Assembly: GCF_947241705.1 (NCBI RefSeq)
Contig: NC_079260.1
Coordinates: 62,001-126,000, forward strand
Origin: Saccharomyces mikatae IFO 1815
Taxonomy: Eukaryota; Ascomycota; Saccharomycetes; Saccharomycetales; Saccharomycetaceae
Length of the DNA stretch: 64,000 nt
Direction: 5' to 3'
In this document: piece by piece, positions 44,070 through 56,400 of the stretch
Numbering within the stretch: the stretch's first letter is position 1
Layout of the letters: each line of letters begins with the position of its first letter
Made by a program: the position numbers and the translations under genes
Notes under the pieces: model-generated
Seen by the model: the letters and a program-made list of their open reading frames with translations, nothing else
What the model was told of the DNA's origin: nothing
Databases searched by the model: none

Positions 44070-44979
44070 GGAACACACCAGTCTTTGAAGGCCATTCTAT
44101 TGCATTTAAGACATGTATATGTATAATGTAAATCGAGAGGAACTAAAAAACGTTCACGCCAAACTGTGTAGAAAGGAAATTGTGATGGTGTATTTACTGT
44201 GGCCCTATAGTTTGTCCAACGTCTCGTTGAGCATATTCAGGGCAACTTTCGCATCCGAAACGTATTATATAAGCGGGCAGGTGTCAATCTAATTATGTTG
44301 GGCCTTTTGCATCGCCAATGACACCATGTTCGTGCGAAGGTCTAAAAATCTTGGGCATTCCATCCCTTTTTCGCAATATCAGAACTAGAGTAAGTGACAA
44401 TTGAGCACCATATTCTTCATCTGCATCAGTTATCTGACTTCTCTGCCCTATATATCGAGCTTTTAACGGGAATGCTACGAAATAAATCAAGAAATTAATG
44501 TATCGTAGCGATGAAAAAGGGAACCGCAAACGGTAGCAAGAACGGTTCTCGAGTAGTACTATAGGTTATGTTTCAGGTTCCGACGCTCGCTTTTGTGGCA
44601 GGTAGATTTGAAAGATATAAATTTTGTCGCTAAAAAACTCTTGTATATCCAATTAGAAATGAATAATAATGGAAAAGCGGGACAAGATCGCTCCAGTGTG
44701 ACAGGGGCCACCTGTTTGATCTACTAAGTGTGCTGGTTTCTATAAAAAATGTATTGAGACCGCGGTAATGTTCCCGAGGTGATGGACTCAAAATCAAACA
44801 TAACATCGAAATACAGACCATTGCTGTCAAGGGCAATGAGCGATGAGGTCGCAAAGGAAATATGCTTGATAATTTTAACTAAGGTTAAATAATAATTGGG
44901 TGAGGTAGAGAATCGGGGTCTAAGGGTATATGACAGCAAGCCCGATGCTTTTCATACGTAATGGACCTAACACTTCTGT

Positions 44980-45216
44980 TTGAAAAATAAAGCACAATTG
45001 ATTCAACTCGCCGCAGGTGACAAATCCACGTGCGCACCATACACGGCGTCGCTGCTCCAATCTGAAAACACAAGCAACAAATTCAAGCTTCCACGAAGCG
45101 AGTCTCGTGACGACGAGGCGCATCCACCAATCTACATTGTCGTAACCTTGGGATCTGAAGTCATTGCCTCGCTCCGAGGAAGAAAAGTATACGAATACGT
45201 AGCTAGGCACTTTTAG
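44980..45216 (+). CDS. Small hypothetical ORF, 78 aa, in GC-rich block
   Basis: 78 codons with balanced amino-acid composition and GC-rich codons unlike neighbouring yeast genes. Not recognised. The minus strand is open for 99 codons over the same bases. Could be a fragment of a decayed gene. Confidence 0.2.
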   Translation: MKNKAQLIQLAAGDKSTCAPYTASLLQSENTSNKFKLPRSESRDDEAHPPIYIVVTLGSEVIASLRGRKVYEYVARHF

Positions 45217-45330
45217 CACGCTGCTCGGAGAACGCCAAGGCTAATCGACACCCTAGGTGTTAGACCGGGCCGCTGTACGTTTTACCGCCTCTGGGCTCGT
45301 GGTCTTTGAGGTAAAATCGGAAAGGCCGAA

Positions 45331-45465
45331 ATGAAGACGGATACCACGACTACGGCTCCGCCCAACCCAATCGCCGAGAGCGAGCTTATGTTCCTCATGA
45401 ATGCAAACGGCACTGGCGCCGATGCCAACATTGCAGAACATATAGACAGGATCCAAGTTTTGTAA
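45331..45465 (+). CDS. Small hypothetical ORF, 44 aa
   Basis: Starts MKTDTTTTAPPNPIAESEL and ends DRIQVL. Composition (Thr/Pro-rich start, then acidic/helical) looks protein-like, but no family is recognised. It converges on a second small ORF with 19 bp between stops. Short enough to be chance. Confidence 0.2.
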   Translation: MKTDTTTTAPPNPIAESELMFLMNANGTGADANIAEHIDRIQVL

Positions 45466-45484
45466 TTACGTCAAGCGTGAGAAG

Positions 45485-45616
45485 CTAGGTAGAGAAGCTT
45501 ACAATAGTCTGCCATCTTGAGGGTTTCATTGATTGGCTTTTTTGTAAAGTCGTCCCAGCGTAGATAAAGATAGTAAAACCCAAAAAAATTGCAAAGCCCA
45601 CGCCTTCACGACTCAT
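45485..45616 (-). CDS. Small ORF with one membrane segment, 43 aa
   Basis: 43 codons on the minus strand. A hydrophobic helix (VGFAIFLGFTIFIYAG, residues 6-21) is followed by a basic, Ser/Thr-containing tail. Resembles the many small single-pass membrane proteins of yeast in layout only. Not recognised by sequence. Confidence 0.22.
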   Translation of the reverse strand: MSREGVGFAIFLGFTIFIYAGTTLQKSQSMKPSRWQTIVSFST

Positions 45617-45949
45617 GTTGTAAAGTGACATAGTTAAGAAGTAAAAGAAATACTGGCAGAAGACAAATGACTACAATAATTCTTTGTTGCGAGTTTATGA
45701 CCGTGTCAAGACTTCCAGTAACTGCGTCTTGCGGCCATCAGCATAACAAAAACCCATTTCGCTTCATTTCACGGCCTGTCGCTCTGCGTGTATATTGTGG
45801 GCGCCAGGCCGTAAGTGAACAATGTCTTAAAATAGTCGTCGCCACAGAAGCGCGCGAATGTATAATATGATGACCGCGCTCAATAGCATAATCACGCGCA
45901 GCGACTCGTCGGTTCGCAGAACGGTTGACAATAGGGCTTCCTGTAAGCT

Positions 45950-46190
45950 GGCTTATTAATCTATATGAGAGGGGAGATTTTGTCCATCGGGCCTTTCAAT
46001 CAGATATTAAAGCATCCTCTGAGTAATTAAATAGAACGGAAGGAAGAGAATAAACGACAGAATTCTCGTGCTCGGGGCGAATGCCGCGGCGGGTTACACA
46101 ACGACGGCAGTCAATACTCTGGCAGTTCCGTGCAGGCGTCAGGATATAGTGTGCCAATATACTATGGTTGCATGCAGTTGGCTTATTAAT
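45950..46190 (+). promoter_or_regulatory. Repeated GGCTTATTAAT in transporter promoter
   Basis: The 11-mer GGCTTATTAAT occurs at 45950-45960 and again at 46180-46190, both on the plus strand, about 500 and 270 bp upstream of the transporter ATG. A repeated word in a promoter suggests a factor-binding site. I do not know a factor for it. Confidence 0.3.
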
Positions 46191-46457
46191 TGAGTCAGAC
46201 CTGCTCGAAAAAAAAGGAGGATACTACTATCCTGGGCATATGTTGCTACTGCCTTATTGTTCTATTGTGAAAAATTTTTGCATTCGCTTTTGAAGTAGGA
46301 TTTATTATTTTTTCCTTCTCTTTGGTATATATTTGGGAGTTATAATTTCCAGAGTTATCAAAAACATTTTCTTTTTTTTATTGCATAATTCATTTTATTC
46401 TCTATTGTTCTCATATCTATAGCACTATCGGACAAAAGATTCTAACATCATATCATT

Positions 46458-48254
46458 ATGAGCTTCGGTACTGTAGCCTCTAAATTTTTGAGATATTTGG
46501 AAATCCCTGTCGAAAATAGGTCCTCCGTGAATTTTCTGAAAAACCCTGATTTGCAACCTATCAGGTCTGTCAATCAGACATGGGGATTCTGGTCTAATTT
46601 GGCGTATTGGGCTGCTGTGTCATTTACAGCGGGCACATGGATGAGTGGTTCTGCTGCATTAACTGTTGGGCTAAGTTATCCAGAAACGATTGTTTCATTT
46701 CTTCTCGGTAATGTCTTGACCATTTTTTTTACGTTGGCCAACTCTTATCACGGTTATGATTGGAAGATCGGTTTCACTTTGGCCCAAAGATTCGTCTTTG
46801 GTATCTACGGTTCTGCATTCGGTATCATCATCAGAATTCTGATGAGTATTGTCAATTATGGTTCCAACGCTTGGTTAGGTGGCCTTTCTATTAACATGAT
46901 TTTGGATTCCTGGTCCCACCACTACTTGCACTTACCCAACACTTTGTCTACGAAAGTTCACATGACGACCAAAGAATTGATCGGTTTTATTATTTTCCAC
47001 ATCCTCACTGCATTCTGTTACTGGATGAAACCTTACCATATGAACTACATTTTAATCTGGTCGTGTGTTGCTACTTGCTTCTCCATGTTGGGCATAGTAA
47101 TTTACCTGACTAAGCATGCCCATGGTGTTGGCGAGTTGTTGACCTCCACACATTCTACCGTTACCGGTTCTACAAAAGCTTGGGCCTGGGTTTACATGAT
47201 CTCTTACTGGTTCGGTTCCATCTCCCCTGGTTCCACCAACCAAAGTGACTTCTCAAGATTTGGTTCCTCCAATTGGGCTATCTGGACCGGTAGCATCTGT
47301 GCATTACTAATTCCAGCAACTTTGGTCCCACTCTTCGGTGTAATTAGTGCTTCTACATGTGACAAATTATACGGTCAACAATTTTGGATGCCTATGGATA
47401 TCTTTCATCATTGGTTGACGACTAACTATTCTGCAGGCGCTCGTGCAGGCGCTTTCTTCTGTGGTCTTTCCTTTACTATGTCTCAAATGTCCTCCACAAT
47501 ATCCAACTGTGGGTTTGCCAGTGGTATGGATATGGCCGGTTTATTGCCCAAGTATATCGATATCAAGAGAGGTGCTCTTTTCGCAGCTTGTGTTTCCTGG
47601 GCTTGTTTGCCATGGAACTTCTACAATTCTTCTTCTACTTTCTTGACAGTCATGAGTTCTTTCGGTGTCGTCATGACTCCTATTATTTCTGTTATGATTT
47701 GTGATAACTTCTTAATCAGAAAGAGACAATACTCCATTACCAATGCCTTCATTTTAAAGGGGGAATACTACTTTACCAAGGGTGTGAACTGGAGAGCTAT
47801 CATTGCTTGGGTTTGTGGTATGGCTCCCGGTCTACCTGGTATTGCATGGGAAGTTGATCAAAATTATTTTCACAATGCTGGTATTATTAATTTCTTTTAT
47901 GGTGATTCCTTCTTTTCATTTTTGATTTCCTTTTTCCTCTACTGGGGACTATGTGTTGTTTTCCCATTCAAGATTACTGTCAAACAAGATGGCAAAGATT
48001 ATTATGGTGCATTTACCGATGAAGAGGCAAGAAAAAAGGGCATGGTTCCATACAGTGAAATATCAGAAGAAGAAATACGTGCTTACACTTTGGGCGATTG
48101 TTACACCACTGGTCACGAATATGAACCGGAGGGCTCTGATGACGAACCACCTGAGTTGAACAAAACCAGCTCAGAAAACACAAAAATATTTGAAATCGTT
48201 CATCAAAAAGACAATGAAAAGCACTCCTTTACCACCAGTGAACAAGTTGCATAG
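46458..48254 (+). CDS. NCS1-family thiamine/nicotinamide-riboside-type transporter (THI7/THI72/NRT1 paralogue)
   Basis: 598 aa, the length of S. cerevisiae Thi7, Thi72 and Nrt1. The sequence matches this trio closely over its whole length: NFLKNPDLQPI start, QTWGFWSNLAYW in membrane segment 1, FTLAQRFVFGIYGSAFG, SPGSTNQSDFSRFGSSN, AACVSWACLPWNFYNSSSTF, and the tail YSEISEEEIRAYTLG. About 12 membrane helices. It appears intact. It is closer to Thi72/Nrt1 than to Thi7 as I remember them (e.g. GTWMSGSAAL, FLLGNVLT). The family takes up thiamine (Thi7) or nicotinamide riboside (Nrt1) at the plasma membrane. Substrate here is not determined. S. cerevisiae has no such gene at this position. Confidence 0.93.
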   Translation: MSFGTVASKFLRYLEIPVENRSSVNFLKNPDLQPIRSVNQTWGFWSNLAYWAAVSFTAGTWMSGSAALTVGLSYPETIVSFLLGNVLTIFFTLANSYHGYDWKIGFTLAQRFVFGIYGSAFGIIIRILMSIVNYGSNAWLGGLSINMILDSWSHHYLHLPNTLSTKVHMTTKELIGFIIFHILTAFCYWMKPYHMNYILIWSCVATCFSMLGIVIYLTKHAHGVGELLTSTHSTVTGSTKAWAWVYMISYWFGSISPGSTNQSDFSRFGSSNWAIWTGSICALLIPATLVPLFGVISASTCDKLYGQQFWMPMDIFHHWLTTNYSAGARAGAFFCGLSFTMSQMSSTISNCGFASGMDMAGLLPKYIDIKRGALFAACVSWACLPWNFYNSSSTFLTVMSSFGVVMTPIISVMICDNFLIRKRQYSITNAFILKGEYYFTKGVNWRAIIAWVCGMAPGLPGIAWEVDQNYFHNAGIINFFYGDSFFSFLISFFLYWGLCVVFPFKITVKQDGKDYYGAFTDEEARKKGMVPYSEISEEEIRAYTLGDCYTTGHEYEPEGSDDEPPELNKTSSENTKIFEIVHQKDNEKHSFTTSEQVA

Positions 48255-49243
48255 TGAAAAATAATTCAATAAAATAACGAACCAATAAGGCAGAGAAGGA
48301 AGTTTCTCTTTTTGATTCAATATCTCAGTATGACTATTACAATGTGGTAACACTATCGACTCGCTTTTCAGTTTGAAAAGACACTACTATTAATAGCTGA
48401 ACATCACTCGAGACTTTTTAATTTTCCATGCGTAACTTTTGCGTGATAATTCAGGACCAATATTGTTTGTGAGCAAAACATTTTATCGGGAAGTGGAAAT
48501 ACAGGTTTGTTTTAATATGTTCTTGTTTTAGGTGACATATCTTTGTCAATCCTCCTATGAGCTAATTGCGCCATCCATATCTTATAAGAGCCTGATAGGG
48601 CCTCGTACATATTCTGTGGTAATGATGTTACTTGGAGCCTAACCCTATTATATTTTGCCATACTGTTTACTTAAATTCACGTATTTACCACAGACACTCA
48701 AGAAACCGCAAGATAATTTTGGTAACGCATTGGGATCAAAGAAAACCTTTGTATTCTACCACGCAGTTAAGGAGCAGAACATATTTGATATATTTCGTTT
48801 TCAAAAGATTTCGGTCACTTGATGTTAAGGGCCAATAGTTCAACTGCAAGATAATCGCTAGCACGCAACTCTGAAAAATTACATTAAATACAAAGTAGTA
48901 TAGATATACATGACGCTACTACATTCTCTTTTTTTTATTGCAAGGTTTTGAAAATGGCAGTGGTGATGTTCCCATCCAATTTTTGCGGGCGGCACATAAC
49001 CATCATGCTAGCATCCTTGACTTGCGTCGCAGTCCTCAATCCCAGTTGGCAGTATTCCCGTAGGCTTTAATACTTCCCGAAGAAAGTTACATTCCTACGG
49101 ATTTATCCTGCCACCAAAACGGATGCTGGCCCATTGAACTGTTTGTTATATTGCCGAATAAGGAGTTAGCAAATAAGCTTTTTATCGGTCGTATCACGAA
49201 ATTAAGTAATAGTGGGGTGTCTAGACAATCCTAATCTTATAGT
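48255..49243. other. Downstream flank of the transporter gene
   Basis: About 1 kb of non-syntenic sequence between the transporter stop and the LTR nest. AT-rich, no ORF or RNA recognised; a 68-codon ORF at 48632-48838 has no features. Confidence 0.5.
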
Positions 49244-49345
49244 TGTTGAAATAAGCATCTATTGACTAGTAACTATAATACTAGTATATTATTTATATTA
49301 TGTGTATTACCACATATGGTGTAAGAAGTTGTCATAAATAATAAG
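49244..49345 (+). mobile_element. Old delta-like LTR fragment
   Basis: Begins TGTTGAAATA and runs on the plus strand with delta-like blocks (ACTAGTATATTAT). About 100 bp, then cut off by the opposite-strand delta. A fossil Ty1-group LTR end. Confidence 0.5.
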
Positions 49346-49677
49346 TGAGATGATAGTGGAGTTTGATGTAATTGTTGGGATTCCATTTTTTATAAGGCAA
49401 TAATATTAGGTATGTAGATATACTAGAAGTTCTCCTCAGGGATTTAGGAATCCATAAAAGGGAATCTGCAATTCTACACAATTCTATAAACATTATTATC
49501 ATCGTTTTATATGTTCTTATTCATTTATCCTATTACATTATCAATCCTTGCGTTTCAGCTTCCACTAATTTAGATGACTATATCTCATCATTTGCGTCAT
49601 CTTCTAACACCGTATATGATAATATACTAGTAGTATGACTACTAGTTAGTAGATGATAGTTGATTTATATTACAACA
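49346..49677 (-). mobile_element. Solo delta LTR (Ty1/Ty2 family)
   Basis: About 332 bp, full length, minus strand. Very similar by eye to the delta at 19288-19619, implying common and not very ancient origin. No Ty coding sequence attached. Lies about 165 bp upstream of tRNA-Ser, the usual Ty1 target zone. No target-site duplication seen. Confidence 0.85.
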
Positions 49678-49686
49678 CAAACTTAA

Positions 49687-49733
49687 TCCGATTTATACGA
49701 ATAGGTGTATAGTAGTAATCACTTATTCCAACA
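49687..49733 (-). mobile_element. Old LTR fragment, unassigned family
   Basis: The terminus TGTTGGAATAAGTG on the minus strand and the next about 33 bases match the start of the LTR fragment at 18917. Truncated by the neighbouring delta. Fossil. Confidence 0.55.
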
Positions 49734-49841
49734 CATGTATCGTTGTGAGGCTGTTTCATAAAAGTTTCGAATAAAATTCTTAAGTATATCATTTTACAAC
49801 TGTAAAGTCTAATAAACACCCAAGAAATTCATATAAATTGT

Positions 49842-49923
49842 GGCAACTTGGCCGAGTGGTTAAGGCGAAAGATTAGAAATCTTTTGGGCTCTGCCCGCGC
49901 AGGTTCGAGTCCTGCAGTTGTCG
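49842..49923 (+). tRNA. tS(AGA)E: tRNA-Ser (anticodon AGA)
   Basis: 82 nt. Acceptor GGCAACT/AGTTGTC with discriminator G, long variable arm typical of tRNA-Ser, anticodon AGA at 49875-49877, T-arm GGTTCGAGTCC. No intron. A T-rich terminator follows. Directly upstream of MCM3, as in S. cerevisiae. Confidence 0.97.
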
Positions 49924-49972
49924 TTATTTTTTTGGGTTTCTCAACTTCAGGCGATATGGAGAAACAATTACT

Positions 49973-49988
49973 TTTCCCAAACAGGTAA
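49973..49988 (+). promoter_or_regulatory. Early cell-cycle box (Mcm1/Yox1) of MCM3
   Basis: TTTCCCAAACAGGTAA matches the ECB consensus TTWCCCNNNNAGGAAA at all but one fixed position, 142 bp upstream of the MCM3 ATG. ECBs drive M/G1 transcription of MCM genes, SWI4 and CLN3. Confidence 0.7.
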
Positions 49989-53078
<3,090 letters not shown>

Positions 53079-53454
53079 AGTTTCCTGAGAGGTTCCACCA
53101 TTCTTCTTTTTACCTCTTTTCATCTCCCAAATTTTCAGTTCATTCTCAGATTATTTAGTTCATTAAGTCTTATCCGTGTATTAAAAATTATGTATTAAAA
53201 CGCTTATTTTATCCCTTAATTGAAATATGTTGTTGGCGATTGTGGGGCCTTGTCTTCTGTCAGTAATTAATGACACTATAGCTTATTTCATGGCTACTTG
53301 TCACGCCATACGTTACGCTTTGCATTTCCTCTTCGCGTGTTCTGAATAAACCCGAGTGGCAATGTCTCTCATCATATAACGTGGAGCTTCGGCGAGCTTT
53401 TGGCTTTTAATATTGTTCGACAGATCAGACCTACAGGAACATAGGAATCGGCAA
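53079..53454. other. MCM3-SPF1 intergenic region
   Basis: 376 bp holding the MCM3 3' end and SPF1 promoter. AT-rich first half. No known element recognised. Confidence 0.45.
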
Positions 53455-56400
53455 ATGACAGAGAAATCATTTGTGAGCAGCCCTATTGTTAGGGACTCGG
53501 TATTATTGGTGCCAAAGTCATTAATAGCCAAGCCGTACGTTTTACCGTTTTTCCCATTATACGCTACTTTTGCCCAATTATATTTTCAACAATATGATCG
53601 CTATATTAAAGGACCTGAGTGGACTTTTGTTTATTTGGGGACATTGGTGTCTTTGAATATCCTGGTTATGTTAATGCCTGCTTGGAACGTCAAGATTAAG
53701 GCTAAATTTAACTACAGTACCACCAAAAATGTCAATGAAGCTACTCACATTCTTATCTACACCACACCAAATAATGGTGCTGATGGTATTGTAGAAATTC
53801 AAAGGGTTACTGAGGCAGGCTCTTTGCAGACTTTTTTTCAGTTTCAAAAGAAAAGATTCTTATGGAATGAAGGTCAGCAGGTTTTTTCCTCACCAAAGTT
53901 CCTCGTTGATGAATCGCCAAAGATTGCTGATTTTCAGAAATGCAAGGGCCATTCCGGTGACTTAACTCACTTGAGGAGGCTATATGGTGAGAACAGTTTT
54001 GATATTCCTATTCCGACCTTTATGGAGTTATTCAAAGAGCACGCTGTTGCACCATTGTTTGTTTTCCAAGTTTTCTGTGTTGCATTATGGTTATTAGATG
54101 AGTTTTGGTATTATTCTTTGTTCAACTTATTCATGATCATTTCTATGGAAGCAGCTGCAGTTTTTCAAAGATTGACTGCATTGAAGGAATTTAGAACTAT
54201 GGGTATTAAGCCTTATACCATCAACGTACTTAGAAATAAAAAATGGGTGCCTTTACAAACTAATGAATTGTTACCTATGGATTTAGTCTCTGTAACAAGA
54301 ACTGCCGAAGATAGTGCAATGCCTTGTGATTTGATTCTGCTCGATGGTTCATGTATTGTTAACGAAGCAATGCTTTCAGGTGAATCTACTCCGCTGTTAA
54401 AGGAATCCATCAAATTGCGTCCTAGTGAAGACAGTTTACAGCTGGATGGTGTTGACAAGATTGCGGTACTACATGGTGGGACAAAAGCTTTACAAGTTTC
54501 TCCTCCTGAACATAAATCGGATATCCCACCTCCACCTGATGGAGGTGCTTTAGCCATTGTCACTAAGACTGGGTTTGAAACATCTCAAGGTTCATTAGTT
54601 CGTGTTATGATTTACTCTGCTGAACGTGTTTCTGTCGATAATAAGGAGGCGTTGATGTTCATCCTTTTCTTGTTAATTTTCGCTGTCGTTGCATCCTGGT
54701 ACGTTTGGGTTGAAGGTACAAAAATGGGTAGAATTCAATCCAAATTAATCTTGGACTGTATCTTAATTATAACATCTGTTGTTCCTCCTGAATTGCCAAT
54801 GGAATTGACCATGGCCGTAAACAGTTCCCTGGCTGCCCTTGCCAAGTTTTATGTCTATTGTACAGAACCATTTAGGATCCCCTTTGCTGGTAGAATTGAT
54901 GTTTGTTGTTTTGATAAGACTGGTACTTTGACCGGTGAGGACCTTGTGTTTGAGGGTCTAGCTGGTATTTCTGAAGACTCGGAGAATATTCGTCACTTAT
55001 ACAGCGCAGCTGAAGCGCCAGAAAATACTATTCTTGTCATTGGTGCTGCTCATGCCTTGGTTAAATTGGATGATGGTGATATTGTTGGAGATCCAATGGA
55101 AAAGGCAACCTTGAATGCTGTTGGTTGGGCTGTCCAAAAGAAAAATAGTAACTATAGAGAAGGTACCGGTAAATTGGATATCATCCGTAGATTTCAATTT
55201 TCTTCCGCTTTAAAAAGGTCTGCTTCTATTGCTTCTCACAACAATACCTTGTTTGCTGCTGTTAAGGGTGCACCGGAAACTATCCGTGATAGACTTTCCA
55301 ACATTCCCAAGAATTACGACGAGATTTATAAATCCTTTACGCGTTCTGGTTCAAGAGTTTTGGCCTTGGCTTCTAAGCAATTACCAAAGCTGTCACAATC
55401 TAAAATTGATGACTTAAAGCGTGATGATATTGAGTCCGACTTGACTTTCAATGGATTTTTGATTTTCCATTGCCCTTTGAAGGATGATGCTATTGAAACT
55501 ATCAAAATGTTAAATGAATCTTCCCACCGCTCCATTATGATTACTGGTGATAACCCATTGACAGCCGTTCATGTGGCTAAGGAAGTTGGAATCGTTTTTG
55601 GTGAAACTTTAATTTTAGACAGAGCAGGTAAATCAGATGATGGTCAATTGTTGTTCCGTGATGTTGAAGAGACAATTTCTATTCCATTCGATCCATCAAA
55701 AGACACTTTCGATCATTCCCAATTATTTGATAGATATGATATTGCTGTTACTGGTTATGCTTTGAATGCCTTAGAGGGACATTCCCAACTAAGGGAGCTA
55801 TTGCGTCACTCCTGGGTTTATGCACGTGTATCACCATCCCAAAAGGAGTTTTTGTTAAATACACTAAAAGATATGGGGTATCAGACTTTAATGTGCGGTG
55901 ATGGTACTAATGATGTCGGTGCTCTGAAACAAGCCCACGTTGGTATTGCATTGTTGAATGGTACTGAAGAAGGTTTGAAAAAGTTGGGTGAACAACGCAG
56001 ATTGGAAAGTATGAAAATGATGTATATGAAGCAAACTGAATTCATGGCTAGATGGAATCAACCACAACCACCTGTTCCTGAGCCAATTGCACACTTATTC
56101 CCACCTGGTCAAAAAAATCCTCATTATCTAAAAACTTTAGAAAGTAAAGGTACTGTCATTACACCAGAAATCAGAAAAGCAGTTCAAGAAGCAAATTCTA
56201 AACCCGTCGAAGTTGTTAAGCCGAATGAGCTTTCAGAGAAGAAACCTACTGATTTAGCTTCTATGTTGTTAAATTCTGCCGGTGATGCCCAAGGCGATGA
56301 AGCCCCAGCACTAAAGTTGGGTGATGCCTCCTGTGCAGCTCCCTTTACTTCTAAGCTTGCCAATGTTTCTGCTGTTACCAACATTATACGTCAAGGTCGT

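Larger units (their letters stand above)
43212..46457. other. Non-syntenic gene-poor block upstream of the transporter gene
   Basis: About 3.2 kb absent from S. cerevisiae at this position. 43.2-44.9 kb is AT-rich with a 95-codon ORF (43782-44069). 44.9-46.2 kb is visibly GC-richer than the rest of the window and carries small ORFs, entered separately. 46.2-46.45 kb is an AT-rich promoter with TATATATTT at 46326-46334. I recognise no known gene here. Confidence 0.6.

Noticed and set aside
46458-48254. Horizontal transfer from outside Saccharomyces as source of the transporter
   Set aside because: The protein is too close to Saccharomyces Thi72/Nrt1; duplication or differential loss within the genus is simpler.
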